DNA from: Pseudonocardiales bacterium
Lineage (GTDB): Bacteria > Actinomycetota > Actinomycetes > Mycobacteriales > Pseudonocardiaceae
Assembly: GCA_025465385.1 (NCBI GenBank)
Contig: JAODNG010000554.1
Coordinates: 1-7,251 of the forward strand
DNA length: 7,251 nt
Reading direction: 5' to 3'
The notes under the pieces were generated by a model, which was not told the DNA's origin, did no database searches, and was given only the letters and a program-made list of their open reading frames with translations. The translations under genes and the position numbers were made by a program. Shown piece by piece: positions 6,588-7,251 of this stretch; within the stretch, counting starts at the first letter, position 1; each line of letters begins with the position of its first letter.

Positions 6588-6593
6588 ACCTTA
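6588..6593 (-). promoter_or_regulatory. Candidate -10 element TAAGGT of the cation operon
   Basis: Read on the - strand, TAAGGT fits the mycobacterial TANNNT -10 consensus in a locally AT-richer patch. It predicts a transcription start near 6580. No TTGACA-like -35 is present; that position is occupied by GC-rich palindromic sequence, which suggests an activated or repressed promoter rather than a strong constitutive one. Confidence 0.35.
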
Positions 6594-6614
6594 CTTAGCT
6601 ATTCCCCCCACCGG

Positions 6615-6626
6615 CTGGGGCCCCAG
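6615..6626. promoter_or_regulatory. Perfect 12-bp palindrome CTGGGGCCCCAG, candidate operator
   Basis: The sequence is its own reverse complement and lies about 35-46 bp upstream of the predicted start at 6580, over the -35 position. A related segment, GGCCCCAGCC at 6541-6550, is a 10-bp inverted copy of 6613-6622 and flanks the -10 on the other side. This is compatible with paired regulator sites, but short GC palindromes are common in such genomes. Confidence 0.3.
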
Positions 6627-6709
6627 TGCGACCCGATCACACCGTGACCGGTTGCGTTGTGGTGCGAGTGTTTGGGAGCAGGCCAGCATCTTTGATCTTA
6701 ACGGCGGCC

Positions 6710-7251
6710 CTACAGGGTGACGAACTGCAGGCCACGGCCCTTTAGTATTGGCAGCACGGTGCGCAACGACTCGAGAGTTTGCGCACGATTGCCGCCGCCG
6801 TCGTGGCACAGCAGAATGTCGCCTGGTCGTGCGGCGAGCAGCCGGCTGCTGACCGACCCTGTACCTGGCCGTGACCAGTCCCGGGGGTCGATGTCCCAGC
6901 CCAAGGCGACCATCTGCAGGTCCTGCACCGCCGAGAGAACCACCGCCGACCAGTCCCCGCCGGGTGCCCGAAACAGTTTCGGTGCCACCCCGCCCGCATC
7001 GGTGATGGCTGACTGTGCGTCGGTGATCTGCTGGCGAATCGTCGCGGAGTTACCACGGCTGAACGGTTCTGGATGGGTCATGCTGTGGTTGGTCACACCG
7101 TGACCTTCGGCGAGGATTCTCTTCACCAAACCGGGATAAGCACGTGCCTGGACACCAATCAACGAGAAGGTCGCCCGCACCCCGGCGCGGTGAAGTAGGT
7201 CGAGCATCAGCGGCGTCCACAGCGGGTCCGGTCCATCGTCGATAGTCAACG
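6710..7251 (-). CDS. NodB-type polysaccharide deacetylase, 5'-truncated by window edge
   Basis: The C-terminal 180 residues of a carbohydrate esterase family 4 domain are present. The conserved motifs appear in order: TIDDGP (catalytic base and metal Asp), NHSMTHP (metal-binding HSxxH), RAPGGDW, DIDPRDW, and LLCHDGGGNRAQT (catalytic His). All the usual residues are therefore present and the enzyme should be active. Such proteins remove N-acetyl groups from peptidoglycan or other cell-envelope glycans with a divalent metal, usually outside the membrane. The N-terminus, with any signal peptide or anchor, lies beyond the window, so the in-frame TTG at 7249 is not a real start. The gene ends with TAG directly after FVTL. 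It lies on the same strand as the cation operon but about 350 bases upstream, so it is probably a separate transcript. Confidence 0.9.
   Translation of the reverse strand, partial: LTIDDGPDPLWTPLMLDLLHRAGVRATFSLIGVQARAYPGLVKRILAEGHGVTNHSMTHPEPFSRGNSATIRQQITDAQSAITDAGGVAPKLFRAPGGDWSAVVLSAVQDLQMVALGWDIDPRDWSRPGTGSVSSRLLAARPGDILLCHDGGGNRAQTLESLRTVLPILKGRGLQFVTL

Larger units (their letters stand above)
6362..6709 (-). other. Non-coding region upstream of the cation operon
   Basis: This stretch of about 350 bases between the deacetylase stop and the operon start holds no convincing gene on either strand. It contains a candidate -10 (6588-6593), a 12-bp palindrome (6615-6626), a large GC stem-loop (6444-6491), a small hairpin CACCG-N4-CGGTG (6507-6520), and an imperfect dyad GATCAC-ACC-GTGACC (6635-6649). 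If the -10 is used, the leader of the operon mRNA is about 180-220 nt, unusually long for a mycobacterium, where many mRNAs are leaderless. This fits post-initiation control. Confidence 0.55.

Noticed and set aside
6397..6588. A 63-codon leader ORF on the - strand whose TAG overlaps the GTG at 6397
   Set aside because: It needs a TTG start inside the predicted -10 region, has no ribosome binding site, and its Gly/Ala/Arg/Pro-rich composition looks like open GC-rich non-coding sequence.

Overview
The window is GC-rich actinobacterial DNA and most likely comes from a mycobacterium, probably a non-tuberculous species. The evidence is a mycothiol-dependent enzyme (mycothiol is made only by actinobacteria), heavy G/C use at third codon positions, TANNNT-type -10 sequences, and a mycobacterial-looking O-methyltransferase relic. 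There are no tRNAs, rRNAs, insertion sequences or CRISPR arrays. The window edges cut the first and last genes.

Left part, + strand (1-2537). A small alpha/beta protein (5' end outside the window) overlaps, by ATGA, a SAM-dependent O-methyltransferase that is doubly damaged. It has a one-base frameshift near 341, and its catalytic C-terminal part is missing after about 888. The remnant runs without a stop codon into an ArsR-type winged-helix regulator (ATG at 934). This regulator appears to have its own leaderless promoter (TAGGGT at 921-926) and a perfect 8-6-8 dyad just upstream, a good candidate autoregulatory operator. The regulator's C-terminal half is built from two copies of one module. 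It is followed by a mycothiol-dependent maleylpyruvate-isomerase-fold enzyme with all three metal ligands.

Middle and right part, - strand (2674-6361). Three genes form an apparent divalent-cation operon, listed in transcription order. First is a soluble 454-residue protein with PRC-barrel-like domains, an MgtE N-terminal domain and paired CBS domains but no membrane part. Second is an Nramp-family permease whose start codon overlaps the preceding stop (ATGA). Third is a nine-helix DMT/NIPA-like transporter. The Nramp protein keeps the TM1 aspartate but lacks the TM1 Asn and the TM6 Met-Pro-His that favour Mn/Fe. Together with an Mg2+-sensor-type partner, this suggests a Mg2+ or other hard-cation system in which a detached MgtE sensor works with an Nramp channel. 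As read here, the Nramp gene carries a one-base frameshift in a G5 tract at 3918-3922.

The operon is preceded by a roughly 320-base non-coding region with a candidate -10 (TAAGGT), a 12-bp palindrome where a -35 would lie, and a leader with a long all-GC stem. Upstream on the same strand is the 3' part of a NodB-type polysaccharide deacetylase with all its catalytic motifs. Both frameshifts look like the loss of one base from a C/G run, so sequencing or assembly error must be excluded before calling either gene dead.
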